Shown here piece after piece: positions 1 to 9,756 of a stretch of 64,000 nucleotides of DNA (position 1 is the first letter of the stretch; each line of letters begins with the position of its first letter). Origin of the DNA: Salipiger sp. H15 (GTDB taxonomy: Bacteria > Pseudomonadota > Alphaproteobacteria > Rhodobacterales > Rhodobacteraceae); contig NZ_CP123388.1 of the NCBI RefSeq assembly GCF_040409955.1, forward strand, positions 1 to 64,000, in the 5' to 3' direction. The notes under the pieces are model-generated. The model was not told where the DNA came from, searched no databases, and saw only the letters and a program-made list of their open reading frames with translations. Made by a program: the position numbers and the translations under genes.

Positions 1-2145
1 ATGGCCGAAAGATCCTTCGCCAAGGAAGTCCAGAAGCTGAAGCAGGGTAGGGGCGAGACCTTTACCGGCGAGGGCATCCTCGCGATCACCAAGGCATTGC
101 TGGAAAACGGCGTCGGCTATGTCGGCGGCTACCAGGGCTCGCCGATCTCGCACCTGATGGACGTGCTCGCCGACGCGCAGGACATCCTCGGCGAGCTTGG
201 CGTGCATTTCGAGGCCTCGGCCTCGGAGGCCACCGCCACCGCCATGCTCGCCGCCTCGGTCCACTACCCGATCCGCGGCGCGGTCACCTACAAGTCGGTC
301 GTCGGCACCAACGTCGCCTCGGACGCGCTGTCGAACCTCGCCTCGGGCGGGGTCACCGGCGGCGCGCTGATCATCGTCGGCGAGGATTACGGCGAGGGCT
401 CCTCGATCATGCAGGAGCGCACCTACGCCTTTGCCATGAAGAGCCAGGTCTGGATGCTCGACCCGCGGCCCAACCTGCCCTCGATCGTCAAGGCGGTGGG
501 CGACGGCTTCGCGCTGTCGGAACTGTCGAACACCCCCGTCATGCTGCAGGTCGGCATCCGCTCCTGCCACGTGCACGGCCATTTCGAGGCCTCGGACAAC
601 CGGCGCCCGGCGATGACCGTCTCGGAGGCGCTGGAGAATCCCAGGCGCAATCTCGACCGCATCGTCCTGCCCCCGGCCACCTACCTGCACGAGGCCGAGA
701 AGCTGACGAAGCGCAAGCCCGCCGCCGAGAGGTTCATCGTCGAGGAGGGCATCAACGAACGCTTCGGCACGCCCGGCAGCAAGGTGGGCCTCATCCTTCA
801 GGGCGGCACCTACAACACCGTGGTGCGCGCGCTGAACCGGCTCGGGCTCGCCGATCTCTACGGCGACACCGAGGTGGACATGCTGGTGCTCAACTGCGTC
901 TACCCGCTGGTCGACAGCCAGATCCTCGACTTCTGCGAAGGCAAGGACGCGGTGCTGATCATCGAGGAAGGCCACCCCAACTACATCGAGCAGCAGGTCG
1001 CCCACATGCTCTACCAGTCCGGCCGGACGGTGAAGCTCGAGGGCAAGGGCAAGCTGCCGATGGGCGGCGAGTACACCGGGCAGGTCATGGTCGAGGGGCT
1101 GGGCGCCTTCTTCGCCGAGCATGCGCCGGGCCTCCTGCCGGTCGCCAAGGTGGCGACCAACGAGGAGCCGGTGGCGATACCCGACCTCTCGAAGACGCTT
1201 CCGGCCCGCCCGCCGGGATTCTGCACCGGCTGCCCCGAGCGCCCGATCTTCGCCGCGACCAAGCTGGTCGAGGAGGAACTCGGCCCGCACCACATCTCGT
1301 CGGACATCGGCTGCCACCTCTTCTCGATCATGCCGCCCTTCGACATCGGCGCGACGACCATGGGCTACGGGCTCGGCCCGGCCTCGGCCGCCGCCTTCCA
1401 CAACGAGAACAGGAAGGGCCGCCGCGCCATCTCCTTCGTCGGCGACGGCGGGTTCTGGCACAACGGCCTGACCTCCTCGGTCGGCAACGCGGTGTTCAAC
1501 AAGTCCGACAACGTCATCGTCATCGTCGACAACTTCTATTCCTCGGCCACCGGCGGGCAGGACATCCTGTCCTCGCGCGCGACCAACAAGACCAAGCAGA
1601 CGCAGAATTCCATCGTCGACGCGGTGAAGGGCATGGGGGTCAAATGGGTGCGCCAGATCGACCGCACCTACGACGTCACCAAGATGCGCGATACGCTGAA
1701 GGAGGCGCTGACCACCGAGCACGAGGGCCCCAAGGTCATCGTCGCCTCGTCGGAATGCATGCTCAACAAGCAGCGCCGGGTGAAGCCGGAACTCGCCAAG
1801 GCGGCGAAGGAGGGCAAGCGCGTGGTGCGCCCGCGCTTCGGCGTCGACGAGGATGTCTGCACCGGCGATCACGCCTGCATGCGCCTTTCGGGCTGTCCGT
1901 CGCTGTCGGTGAAGGACACCGGCGATCCCCTGCGCGACGATCCCGTTGCCGCCATCGACCAGAGTTGCGTCGGCTGCGGCAACTGCGGCGAGGTGGCCGA
2001 TGCCGCCGTGCTCTGCCCGTCGTTCTTCCAGGCCGAGATCGTCAGCAACCCGACCCCGCGCGAGAAGCGCCATGCCGCGCGCAGCGGCAGGATCATCTCC
2101 TGGCTGCAGCGCCGCCGCGATGCCAAGCGCGTCGTCTTTGCCTGA
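1..2145 (+). CDS. iorA: Indolepyruvate:ferredoxin oxidoreductase, alpha (TPP/Fe-S) subunit-like
   Basis: This 714-residue protein matches the thiamine-diphosphate subunit of 2-oxoacid:ferredoxin oxidoreductases acting on aryl pyruvates (arylpyruvate + CoA + oxidised ferredoxin to aryl-acetyl-CoA + CO2). The N-terminal pyrimidine-binding part carries the GYQGSP and GEDYGEGSS stretches typical of IorA. A CTGCPERP motif and a TPP motif beginning GDGGFWHNG near residue 481 follow. The C-terminal ferredoxin-like domain has C-x5-C-x5-CP from C620 and C-x2-C-x2-C from C656. The ATG is the first base of the window and the N-terminus looks complete for the family, but any ribosome site lies outside. 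The beta-type partner follows after 10 nt. The indolepyruvate substrate is inferred from family; phenylpyruvate or 4-hydroxyphenylpyruvate are equally possible. Confidence 0.9.
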   Translation: MAERSFAKEVQKLKQGRGETFTGEGILAITKALLENGVGYVGGYQGSPISHLMDVLADAQDILGELGVHFEASASEATATAMLAASVHYPIRGAVTYKSVVGTNVASDALSNLASGGVTGGALIIVGEDYGEGSSIMQERTYAFAMKSQVWMLDPRPNLPSIVKAVGDGFALSELSNTPVMLQVGIRSCHVHGHFEASDNRRPAMTVSEALENPRRNLDRIVLPPATYLHEAEKLTKRKPAAERFIVEEGINERFGTPGSKVGLILQGGTYNTVVRALNRLGLADLYGDTEVDMLVLNCVYPLVDSQILDFCEGKDAVLIIEEGHPNYIEQQVAHMLYQSGRTVKLEGKGKLPMGGEYTGQVMVEGLGAFFAEHAPGLLPVAKVATNEEPVAIPDLSKTLPARPPGFCTGCPERPIFAATKLVEEELGPHHISSDIGCHLFSIMPPFDIGATTMGYGLGPASAAAFHNENRKGRRAISFVGDGGFWHNGLTSSVGNAVFNKSDNVIVIVDNFYSSATGGQDILSSRATNKTKQTQNSIVDAVKGMGVKWVRQIDRTYDVTKMRDTLKEALTTEHEGPKVIVASSECMLNKQRRVKPELAKAAKEGKRVVRPRFGVDEDVCTGDHACMRLSGCPSLSVKDTGDPLRDDPVAAIDQSCVGCGNCGEVADAAVLCPSFFQAEIVSNPTPREKRHAARSGRIISWLQRRRDAKRVVFA

Positions 2146-2155
2146 GGTTACGCCC

Positions 2156-3706
2156 ATGAACATGCAGACCAAGCCCCTCATCGCCCGCCGCTCCCCCGGC
2201 CCCGACGGCGAGAAGATCATCACCCTCGCCGCGCTTGCCGTCGGCGGACAGGGTGGCGGCGTGCTGACCAACTGGATCGTCGACGTGGCCGAGGCGAGCG
2301 GCTACCGCGCCCAGTCCACCTCGGTCGCGGGCGTCGCGCAGCGCACCGGCGCCACGATCTACTACGTCGAGATGTGCCGCGACACCGGCCGCACGCCGGT
2401 CTTCGCCCTCTCGCCTGCGATCGGCGACGTCGACATCCTCATCGCCTCCGAACTGATGGAGGGCGGGCGCGCGATCATGCGCGGCTTCGTCACCCCGGGC
2501 CGCACGACGATGATCGCCTCGACGCACCGCATCCCGGCGGTGTCGGAAAAGGTCGCGCCCGGCGACGGCCGCGCCAACGGCCCCGAGGTGATCGAGGCCA
2601 TGGGCATCGCCGCCGACCACGTCGTCGCCTTCGACATGGAGACGGTCGCGAAACAGGCGGGTTCGGTGATCTCGTCGTCGCTGCTCGGCGCGCTGGCGGG
2701 CTCGGGCGCCCTGCCCTTCCCGCGCGAGAGCTACGAGGAGGTGATCCGCAGGTCCGGCCGCGGCGTCGAGGCCTCGCTGCGCGCCTTCGGTGCCGCCTAC
2801 GAGATTGCCACCGGCGAGGCCCCGGCCCCGGCTCCCGAAGCGGAGGCAGTCGCCCCCGTCCCCGTGCTGCACGTTCCGGAGCAGCTGCGCGCAAGGTGGA
2901 CGGCGCTCGAGGCACGGCTCGCCGCGCTTCCCGCCGAGGTGCGCGAGATGGCCGGGCTCGGCCTGAAGAAAGTCGTCGACTACCAGGACCTCGCCTACGG
3001 CGCCGACTACCTCGGCATGGTCGAAAAGGCCGTCGCCGCGGATGCCGCCCCCTTCGCGATGAGCGAAGCGGCCGCGAAATATTGCGCCCGCGCGCTCTGC
3101 TACGACGACATCCTCCGCGTGGCCGACCTCAAGACCCGCGCCACGCGCCTTGCCCGCGTCCGCGACGAGGTGGTGGTCAACGAGGGCCAGGTGCTGATGC
3201 TGACCGAGTATTTCCACCCGCGCTTCGAGGAGCTGGCGACCACCATGCCGCGCGGGCTCGGCCGCTGGCTGCAGTCCCGCAAGGGGATCGAGGCCTGGTA
3301 CACCCGCCATTTCGACAAGGGCCGCCGCATCCGCACCGACAGCCTCAAGGGCTTTGCGATGCTCTGGCTGGTCTCGTCGCTGCGCCCGCTGCGCCGCAGG
3401 CTGCTGCGCCACGAGACCGAGATGGCGCATGTGCAGGCCTGGTTCGACACCGCGCTTGCGACCGCCCGCACCGACCGCGCGCTGGCGGCGGAGATCCTGG
3501 CCAACTACCGGTTGATCAAGGGATATTCCGACACCCATGCCCGCGGACTGTCGAAATTCGCAAGGGTCATGGGCGCGCGCGAACTGCTCGCCGGACGCCC
3601 CGATGCCGCCGACTGGATGCGCCGCCTTCGCACCGCCGCGCTCGACGACGTGAAGGGCGACAAGCTCGACGGCGCGCTCGCCACCATCCGCAGCTTCGCG
3701 GGGTAG
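2156..3706 (+). CDS. Indolepyruvate oxidoreductase beta-type subunit with C-terminal DUF6537-like domain
   Basis: The 516-residue protein begins with the gamma/beta fold of pyruvate:ferredoxin oxidoreductases (about residues 20-210, with GGQGGGVLTNW and a VAGVAQRTG loop). A long extra C-terminal region from about residue 240, of the kind annotated as DUF6537, follows. It is predicted to pair with the upstream TPP/Fe-S subunit and complete the arylpyruvate oxidoreductase. The chosen ATG lies 10 nt after the upstream stop; an in-frame start 210 nt earlier would overlap the alpha gene heavily. A proline/alanine-rich linker near residues 225-245 separates the two parts. Being twice the length of classical IorB is normal for aerobic proteobacterial versions. 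Confidence 0.85.
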   Translation: MNMQTKPLIARRSPGPDGEKIITLAALAVGGQGGGVLTNWIVDVAEASGYRAQSTSVAGVAQRTGATIYYVEMCRDTGRTPVFALSPAIGDVDILIASELMEGGRAIMRGFVTPGRTTMIASTHRIPAVSEKVAPGDGRANGPEVIEAMGIAADHVVAFDMETVAKQAGSVISSSLLGALAGSGALPFPRESYEEVIRRSGRGVEASLRAFGAAYEIATGEAPAPAPEAEAVAPVPVLHVPEQLRARWTALEARLAALPAEVREMAGLGLKKVVDYQDLAYGADYLGMVEKAVAADAAPFAMSEAAAKYCARALCYDDILRVADLKTRATRLARVRDEVVVNEGQVLMLTEYFHPRFEELATTMPRGLGRWLQSRKGIEAWYTRHFDKGRRIRTDSLKGFAMLWLVSSLRPLRRRLLRHETEMAHVQAWFDTALATARTDRALAAEILANYRLIKGYSDTHARGLSKFARVMGARELLAGRPDAADWMRRLRTAALDDVKGDKLDGALATIRSFAG

Positions 3707-3711
3707 ACAGG

Positions 3712-5259
3712 ATGCCCGGACCCATCCTCATCATCGGCGCCGGCATCAACGGGCTCGTCGCGGCCGCTGATCTCGCGGCGCGGGGCAAGCCGGTGCGCGT
3801 GCTCGAACGTGGCCCCACCCCCGGCGGCGCGGTGCGCACCGAGGAGCTGACCTTGCCCGGCTTCCGCCACGACGTCGCAGCGATGAACCTGTCGATGTTC
3901 GCGGGCTCGGCCTTCATGGCCAAGCACGGCCCCGAGATGGCGCGGCACGGCATGGATTTCGTGCCCATCCCGCGCCCCTTCGCGCAGGCGCTCGAGCCGG
4001 GCGACCACCTCGGCATCTCGACCGACGTCGAGGAGACGCTCGCGGGCTTCGCCTCCGAGGCCGACAGGGCGACGTGGCGCGCGCTGATGGCCGAGTTCCC
4101 GGAACGCGCGGGCGTCGTCGGCGGTCTGCTCGGCACGCCGATGCGCCGCGGCCCGCTCTTGCGCTTCCTCTGGCAGAGCTGGCGCAAGCTTGGCACCGCG
4201 AAAAGCCTCGACACTGCGCGCTTCCTCGCGACCTCGCCGCGCGGCTGGCTCGACGAGACCTTCGAGGATCCGCGCCTGCGCACGGCGCTCGCCTCGTGGG
4301 GCATGCATCTCGATTTCGCGCCCGACATCGCGGGCGGCGCGATCTTCCCCTACCTCGAGGCGATGGCCGGGCAGGCCCTCGGCATGGTGATCGGCAAGGG
4401 CGGCGCGGATGTCGCGACGCGCGCGCTCGTGGGGATGATCGAGGCGCATGGCGGCAGCGTCGAGTGCAACGCCGAGGTCGAACGGATCCTGCACGAGAAC
4501 GGCCGGGTCACCGGCGTGATCGCCGCGGGCGAGAAGATCGAAGCTTCAACCATTTTCGCCGGTCTCGCACCTAAACACCTCCGCCGCCTGCTCGGCGACG
4601 GCTCCGGCGACCGGCGCTTCGACCGCGGGCTCGAGACCTTCCGCCACGCGCCGGGCACGATGATGCTGCACCTTGCGCTCGACGCGCCGGTGCCATGGGC
4701 CGCCGAGGCTCTGGGGCGCTACGCCTATGTCCACGTGGGCCGCTCGGTCGACGTGGCCGCCACGACCTATGCCGAGGCCACCGCCGGGCTGCTGCCCGCG
4801 ACGCCGCTGCTTGTCGTTGGCCAGCCGACACTCTTCGACCCGAGCCGCGCCCCGGCTGGCAAGCACACTCTCTGGGTGCAGGCGCGGGTCGTTCCGGCAA
4901 CCATCCGCGGCGACGCGAAGGGGGAAATTTCCGCGCGAAACTGGGAGGATGCGAAGGAGCCGATGACCGAACGCATCCTCGACCTCATCGCGGAACAGGC
5001 TCCCGGATTCCGCCGGACCATCCTCGCGCGCACAGCGGTCTCGCCGCTCGATCTCGAGGCGGGCAACCCCAACCTCGTCGGCGGCGACCAGATCTGCGGC
5101 TCGCACCACCTGAGCCAGAATTTCCTCTTCCGCCCGCTGCGCGGCTTTGCCGACGGGTCCACGCCGATCGCCAACCTGCAGATGATCGGCGCGGCCTGCT
5201 GGCCGGGCGCGGGAACCGGGGCCGCCTCGGGCTTCTTCGCGGCGCAGGCCCTCAGGTAA
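3712..5259 (+). CDS. FAD-dependent oxidoreductase, phytoene desaturase-like
   Basis: The 515-residue protein starts with a dinucleotide-binding fold (ILIIGAGINGL, then the acidic end VLERG and a GGAVRTEE segment that binds FAD) and has the length and layout of the phytoene dehydrogenase/amine oxidase superfamily (NAD(P)/FAD-dependent). The C-terminus carries the family-type second FAD contact with a GxGTGAASGF stretch. It begins 5 nt after the beta subunit gene, so it is co-transcribed with the arylpyruvate oxidoreductase and probably acts on the same substrate or product. No carotenoid genes are near, so a pigment role is unlikely. The substrate cannot be read from the sequence. Confidence 0.8.
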   Translation: MPGPILIIGAGINGLVAAADLAARGKPVRVLERGPTPGGAVRTEELTLPGFRHDVAAMNLSMFAGSAFMAKHGPEMARHGMDFVPIPRPFAQALEPGDHLGISTDVEETLAGFASEADRATWRALMAEFPERAGVVGGLLGTPMRRGPLLRFLWQSWRKLGTAKSLDTARFLATSPRGWLDETFEDPRLRTALASWGMHLDFAPDIAGGAIFPYLEAMAGQALGMVIGKGGADVATRALVGMIEAHGGSVECNAEVERILHENGRVTGVIAAGEKIEASTIFAGLAPKHLRRLLGDGSGDRRFDRGLETFRHAPGTMMLHLALDAPVPWAAEALGRYAYVHVGRSVDVAATTYAEATAGLLPATPLLVVGQPTLFDPSRAPAGKHTLWVQARVVPATIRGDAKGEISARNWEDAKEPMTERILDLIAEQAPGFRRTILARTAVSPLDLEAGNPNLVGGDQICGSHHLSQNFLFRPLRGFADGSTPIANLQMIGAACWPGAGTGAASGFFAAQALR

Positions 5260-5301
5260 GACACTCCCCGGGGCGGCAACGCCCCGGAATACGACCTTTT
5301 A

Positions 5302-5323
5302 CTTCAAGCCTTGAATTTTGAAG
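5302..5323. promoter_or_regulatory. Inverted repeat upstream of ABC operon (candidate operator)
   Basis: An AT-rich patch in the 131-nt spacer holds CTTCAA (5302-5307) and TTGAAG (5318-5323), with an inner TTCAA-GCC-TTGAA. It lies 68-89 nt before the binding-protein gene. Similar ACTT-rich inverted repeats occur before the CoA ligase and TRAP genes, so one regulator may serve all three operons. The assignment is speculative. Confidence 0.35.
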
Positions 5324-5390
5324 ACCGAATCAAATCCACCAACGAGTCCGACGAATCCGGACCGCTTCACACCGACAGGAGACAAGACCG

Positions 5391-6929
5391 ATGACATCCA
5401 ACCATCCCCTTTCGCGGCGGGGCTTCATGGGCGCCTCCGCCGCGCTCACCGCGCTGCTGGCAACCGGACGCGGCGTGCTCGCCGAGGGCGCGGACAGCCT
5501 GACGATCGCCTACAACCTGCCCGTCCAGAGCTGGGATCCGACCACCGGCCCCGCCGCGGTGAACCCGGCGCTGCAGTCGATCTACCTTGCCGTCTTCGAC
5601 CGCTACATCGCGCAGAACCCCGACCTGTCCTTCGGCCCCGGCCTGCTGACCGACTGGGGCTTCAGCGAGGACAAGAGCCGGATCACCATGACCGTGCGCG
5701 AGGGCGTCACCTGGCACAATGGTGATGCGCTGACCCCCGAGGACATCGTCTGGTCGCTGACCCGCGCAGGCAACCCCGAGACCGGCAACCCGATGCAGTT
5801 CGTCTGGGGCAAGATCGGCAACTTCAGCGTGGACGGCAATGTCATCACCGCCGACGTCAAGGAATTCGAGCCCGCGCTCTTCAAGTGGATGGCCTTCCTG
5901 ACCGCCTTCGTGCTGCCCAAGGCCTATTACGAGAAGGTCGGCGCCGAGGGCTTCGAGAAGGCCCCCGTCGGCACCGGCCCCTACATGGTCGACGCCTTCG
6001 AGCAGGGCGCCTATGTCCGCCTCAAGGCCTATCCCGGCTACTGGGGTGACGCGCCCGCCTTCGAAACCGTCACGATCAAGTTCGTCACCGACGCCGCGTC
6101 GCGCGTGGCCGAGGTGGAATCCGGCAACTCGGACGTCACTTCGAACATCCCCTACGAGGAATACGACCGGCTGATCGCCAAGGACGGGCTCGAGGGCGCG
6201 GCCGTTCCGGTCACCGACATCGGCATGATCTTCCTCAACGACATCGACGTGATGCTCGACAAGAACGTGCGCCTTGCCGCCCACCACGCCATCGACAAGC
6301 AGCTGATCATCGACCGCCTGCTGCGCGGCTACGGCGTGCCGCTCTCGACCCTCGAGGTGCCGGGCTACGCCGCCTACGACGAGAGCATCACCGTCGAGTA
6401 CAACGCGGAAAAGGCGAAGGAACTGCTGGCCGCCTCGGGCTATTCCACCGACAAGCCGGTCAAGTTCACCATCCAGACGACGCGCGGCTTCAAGCCCAAG
6501 GATTACGAGATGATCCAGGCGATCGTCGGCATGTGGCGCAAGGTCGGGATCGAGGCCGAGATCGAGGTCTACGAGATCGCCAAGCACTACGAGCTGCGCG
6601 CCGCCGACACGCTGGCCCCGGCCGCCTTCTACAACTGGGGCAACTCGATCGGCGATCCCTCGACCTCGACCGGTTTCGCCATGTTCGGCCCCTCGCCGCA
6701 CGCGGTCTGGGACAGCGCCGACCTCGTCGAGAAGATCGGCCCGCTCTTCGGCGAGCCCGACGAGGAGAAGCGCATCGCCGGCTACAAGGACGTGTCGCGC
6801 TACATCGCCGAGGAAGGCTACGTCATCCCGCTGCTGCAATACGTGATGCCGGTGGTGTTCCGCAGCTCGGTCGCGGTGACGCCCTACACCTCGGGTGACC
6901 TGCTGCCGCAGGCCATCGCCAAGGCCTGA
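5391..6929 (+). CDS. ABC transporter substrate-binding protein, peptide/nickel family (SBP_bac_5)
   Basis: The 512-residue periplasmic binding protein has a twin-arginine-like leader (SRRGFMGASAALTALLATG) and the family-5 pattern: an N-terminal SWDPTTGPAAVNP region, VREGVTWHNGDALTPEDIVWSL near residues 103-122, and GTGPYMVDAF near residue 195. It captures solutes for the permeases and ATPases encoded directly downstream. A good AGGAGA ribosome site precedes the ATG by about 8 nt. Family members bind oligopeptides but also glycosides, opines and small aromatics. The neighbouring catabolic genes make a non-peptide ligand plausible; this is inference. Confidence 0.88.
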   Translation: MTSNHPLSRRGFMGASAALTALLATGRGVLAEGADSLTIAYNLPVQSWDPTTGPAAVNPALQSIYLAVFDRYIAQNPDLSFGPGLLTDWGFSEDKSRITMTVREGVTWHNGDALTPEDIVWSLTRAGNPETGNPMQFVWGKIGNFSVDGNVITADVKEFEPALFKWMAFLTAFVLPKAYYEKVGAEGFEKAPVGTGPYMVDAFEQGAYVRLKAYPGYWGDAPAFETVTIKFVTDAASRVAEVESGNSDVTSNIPYEEYDRLIAKDGLEGAAVPVTDIGMIFLNDIDVMLDKNVRLAAHHAIDKQLIIDRLLRGYGVPLSTLEVPGYAAYDESITVEYNAEKAKELLAASGYSTDKPVKFTIQTTRGFKPKDYEMIQAIVGMWRKVGIEAEIEVYEIAKHYELRAADTLAPAAFYNWGNSIGDPSTSTGFAMFGPSPHAVWDSADLVEKIGPLFGEPDEEKRIAGYKDVSRYIAEEGYVIPLLQYVMPVVFRSSVAVTPYTSGDLLPQAIAKA

Positions 6930-6999
6930 TCCCCCGAACCGCACCCTTGCCCGGGCCGACCGCCGCGTCGGCTCGGGCGCATTGGAGGGCCCCGGCCTG

Positions 7000-8007
7000 A
7001 TGCTGCTGAAGACGATCCTGATCCGCCTTCTGACCACCGCCGTCACGCTCTTCGGCGTGGCCGTCGTGGTCTTCGTGCTGGTGCGCGTGGCGCCCGGCAA
7101 CCCCATCGCCATGATGCTGCCCCCCGGCGCCACCGAGGCCGACATCGAGACGCTCAAGGCGCTCTACGGCTTCGACAAGAGCCTGCCCGAGCAGTTCGTG
7201 CTCTGGCTCGGCGGCGTGCTGCAGGGCGATTTCGGCACCTCGATCACCCTGCGCCGCCCGGTCGACGAGCTGGTGCTGTCGCGCCTTCCCGCCACGCTGG
7301 AGCTGTCGCTCATGGCGCTGCTGATCGCCGTCGCGCTCGGCATCAGCGTTGCGGTGATCGGCGCGCGCAGGCGCGGCACGGCCACCGAGGTCGGGCTCGA
7401 CCTGACGAGCGGCGCGGTGCTGTCGGTGCCGGATTTCCTCTGGGGCCTCGTCTTCGTGCTGCTCTTCGGGGTGCTCTGGCCGGTGCTGTCGATCTCGGGC
7501 CGGATCGACCCGCAGATCAACGTCGATTTCACCTCCAACTTCTACACGGTCGAGGGGCTGCTGCGCGGGCGCTTCGACGTGGTCGGCTCGACCCTGTCGC
7601 ACATGCTGATGCCCGCGCTGGCGCTGGCCCTGCCGCTGGCGGCGATGATCGCGCAGCTGCTCAAGCAGAACCTCAAGGAAGTGCTGCTGCAGGACTACAC
7701 CACGCTGGCCCGCGTTCGCGGTTTTTCCGAGACCTCGGTGATCCTGCGCGAGGCGCTGCGCAACGCGCTCCTGCCGACGCTCACGCTGGTCGGGGTGCAG
7801 TTCACCTTCCTCATCGGCGGGACGGTGATCGTCGAGCGGATCTTCTCCTACGAGGGGCTGGGCAACATGGCGATCGACGCGGTGATCAACCGTGACCTGC
7901 CGCTGATCCAGGGCATCGTGCTGCTCTTCGCCGCGCTCTTCATCGTCATCAACCTGCTTGTCGACCTGTCCTACACGCTGCTGAACCCGAGGCTCCGCCA
8001 TGGCTGA
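7000..8007 (+). CDS. ABC transporter permease, DppB type
   Basis: The 335-residue membrane protein has the DppB/OppB layout: a first transmembrane helix at the N-terminus, a periplasmic region with APGNPIAMMLPPGA, then five further helices and the EAA-type loop (EALRNALLPTLTLVG). The ATG at 7000 follows a GGAGGG ribosome site; an in-frame start further upstream would overlap the binding-protein gene. It pairs with the DppC-type permease, whose gene overlaps its end by 8 nt. Confidence 0.88.
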   Translation: MLLKTILIRLLTTAVTLFGVAVVVFVLVRVAPGNPIAMMLPPGATEADIETLKALYGFDKSLPEQFVLWLGGVLQGDFGTSITLRRPVDELVLSRLPATLELSLMALLIAVALGISVAVIGARRRGTATEVGLDLTSGAVLSVPDFLWGLVFVLLFGVLWPVLSISGRIDPQINVDFTSNFYTVEGLLRGRFDVVGSTLSHMLMPALALALPLAAMIAQLLKQNLKEVLLQDYTTLARVRGFSETSVILREALRNALLPTLTLVGVQFTFLIGGTVIVERIFSYEGLGNMAIDAVINRDLPLIQGIVLLFAALFIVINLLVDLSYTLLNPRLRHG

Positions 8008-8863
8008 CATCACCGCCGCCGCGCCGCGCCGCCGCGCCCGCAGGCTCAACCTCCGGCTCTGGCTGCCGCTCGCGTGGCTCGCCGCCGTGGCGCTCGCCGC
8101 GATCTTCGCGCCGCTCGTGGCGCCGCAGGATCCGCTGATGCAGGATCTCATGCTCGAACGGCTGCCCCCCGCCTTCATGGACGGCAGCGAACCCGGCTAC
8201 TGGCTCGGCACCGACAGCCTCGGCCGGGACGTGCTGTCGCGGATGATCCACGGCGCGCGCATCGCGCTCTTCGTGAGCCTCATCGCCGCCACCACCACCT
8301 GCCTCTTCGGCTCGGCGCTCGGCCTCGTCGCGGGCTATTTCGGCGGCTGGTGGGACCGCGTCATCTCGCGCCTCGTCGATGTCTGGATGGCCTTCCCGCC
8401 GGTGCTCTTCGCGGTGCTGCTGGTGGCGGTGATGGGCACCGGGCTCACCTCGGTCATCGCGGCGATCGCGCTCATCGACTGGACCCGCTTCGCCCGGGTG
8501 ATCCGCGCCGAGACCATGGTGCAGGCGCGCATGGACTACGTCGACAGCGCCCGCATCGGCGGCGCCCGGCGCCTCGCCACCCTCGTGAGCGAGATCCTCC
8601 TCAACGTGCTGCCCTCGATCATCGCGCTCCTGATGCTCGAGATGGGCATCGCGGTGATCGTCGAGGCGATCCTCAGCTTCGTGAACCTGTCGATCTCGTC
8701 CGACGATCCGACCTGGGGCTCGATGATCGCCGAGGGGCGCAACGCCATCCACTTCGCCTGGTGGGTGCTGCTCTTCCCGCTGATCGCGCTCTTCCTGACC
8801 GTGCTGAGCTTCTCGACGCTCGGCGACGGCCTCAAACAACGTTTCGACCCGGTGCTCCAATGA
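8000..8863 (+). CDS. ABC transporter permease, DppC type
   Basis: The 287-residue permease starts with an arginine-rich cytoplasmic tail, then an N-terminal helix followed by APQDP, and the GTDSLGRDVLSRMIHGAR segment characteristic of DppC/OppC proteins. Five more helices follow, with the ABC-interacting loop around GGARRLATLVSEILLN. It overlaps the DppB gene by 8 nt and the first ATPase gene by 4 nt (ATGA), indicating translational coupling. Confidence 0.88.
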   Translation: MADITAAAPRRRARRLNLRLWLPLAWLAAVALAAIFAPLVAPQDPLMQDLMLERLPPAFMDGSEPGYWLGTDSLGRDVLSRMIHGARIALFVSLIAATTTCLFGSALGLVAGYFGGWWDRVISRLVDVWMAFPPVLFAVLLVAVMGTGLTSVIAAIALIDWTRFARVIRAETMVQARMDYVDSARIGGARRLATLVSEILLNVLPSIIALLMLEMGIAVIVEAILSFVNLSISSDDPTWGSMIAEGRNAIHFAWWVLLFPLIALFLTVLSFSTLGDGLKQRFDPVLQ

Positions 8864-9756
8864 CAGGCCCCCAGACCCATCCGAACACGCTCGACGTGAT
8901 GCAGCTGAGCATCGCGCTCCCCAATGGCCACCGCCTGCTGCGCGACGTCACGCTCAACCTGCGCCCCGGCGAGGTGCGCGCGCTGGTCGGCGAGAGCGGC
9001 GCCGGCAAGTCGATGATCGGCAAGGCGGTGCTCGGCATCCTGCCGCAGAACCTGAAGGTGACCGAGGGCGAGATCCTGCTCGAGGGCCAGCACCTGGGTG
9101 CGATGACACCGTGGACGCGGCGCCGGACCGTGGCGCAGAGCGCCGCGCTGATCCCGCAGGACCCGCTGACCGCGCTCAACCCGGCGCGGCGGATCGGGCC
9201 GCAGATCACCGATCCGCTGGTGCGCATCCACGGCTGGAGCCGGGACCGCGCGCAGACCACCGCGCTTGCCCTGCTCGACCGGGTTCATATCCGCGACCCG
9301 AAACGGGTGATGGAGAGCTACCCGCACGAGCTGTCGGGCGGAATGCGCCAGCGCGTGCTCATCGCCGCCGCCTTCGCGCCCTCGCCCCGGCTCATCGTGG
9401 CGGACGAGCCGACCACGGCGCTCGACGTGACCGTGCAGAAGCAGATCCTGCGGCTGATCCGCGAGCTGCAGCAGGAGACCGGCACCGCGGTGCTCTTCGT
9501 GACCCACGACATGGGCGTGGTCGCCAAGATCAGCCAGCAGGTCACCGTGCTCTTTGCCGGCAAGGTCATGGAGGACGCGCCGACCGAGCGCATCTTCACC
9601 GACCCCGGCCATCCCTACACCCGCGCGCTGATTGCCGCGACGCCGAGCTACGCCGCGCTTGACCGGCCCTTCTCGCCGGTGCCCCAGGCGCTGATCGCCG
9701 AGTTGCAGTCCCGCATCGCCGCGGACGATGCCCAACACGCAGGAGGCGCGCGATGA
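8860..9756 (+). CDS. ABC transporter ATP-binding protein, DppD type
   Basis: The 298-residue ATPase has Walker A GESGAGKS (about residues 45-52), signature LSGGMRQRV, Walker B LIVADEPTTALDVT and the switch histidine in FVTHDMG. The C-terminal HPYTRALIAATP stretch is typical of the oligopeptide/dipeptide subfamily. The start overlaps the permease stop as ATGA and the stop overlaps the next ATPase start in the same way. The C-terminal tail is shorter than in many DppD proteins, and the Cys-rich Fe-S motif sometimes present there is not visible. Confidence 0.88.
   Translation: MTGPQTHPNTLDVMQLSIALPNGHRLLRDVTLNLRPGEVRALVGESGAGKSMIGKAVLGILPQNLKVTEGEILLEGQHLGAMTPWTRRRTVAQSAALIPQDPLTALNPARRIGPQITDPLVRIHGWSRDRAQTTALALLDRVHIRDPKRVMESYPHELSGGMRQRVLIAAAFAPSPRLIVADEPTTALDVTVQKQILRLIRELQQETGTAVLFVTHDMGVVAKISQQVTVLFAGKVMEDAPTERIFTDPGHPYTRALIAATPSYAALDRPFSPVPQALIAELQSRIAADDAQHAGGAR

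Noticed and set aside
2093-3538. A long minus-strand frame over the indolepyruvate oxidoreductase beta gene
   Set aside because: It is a shadow of the real gene, with an Ala/Gly/Arg/His-rich translation lacking any domain.
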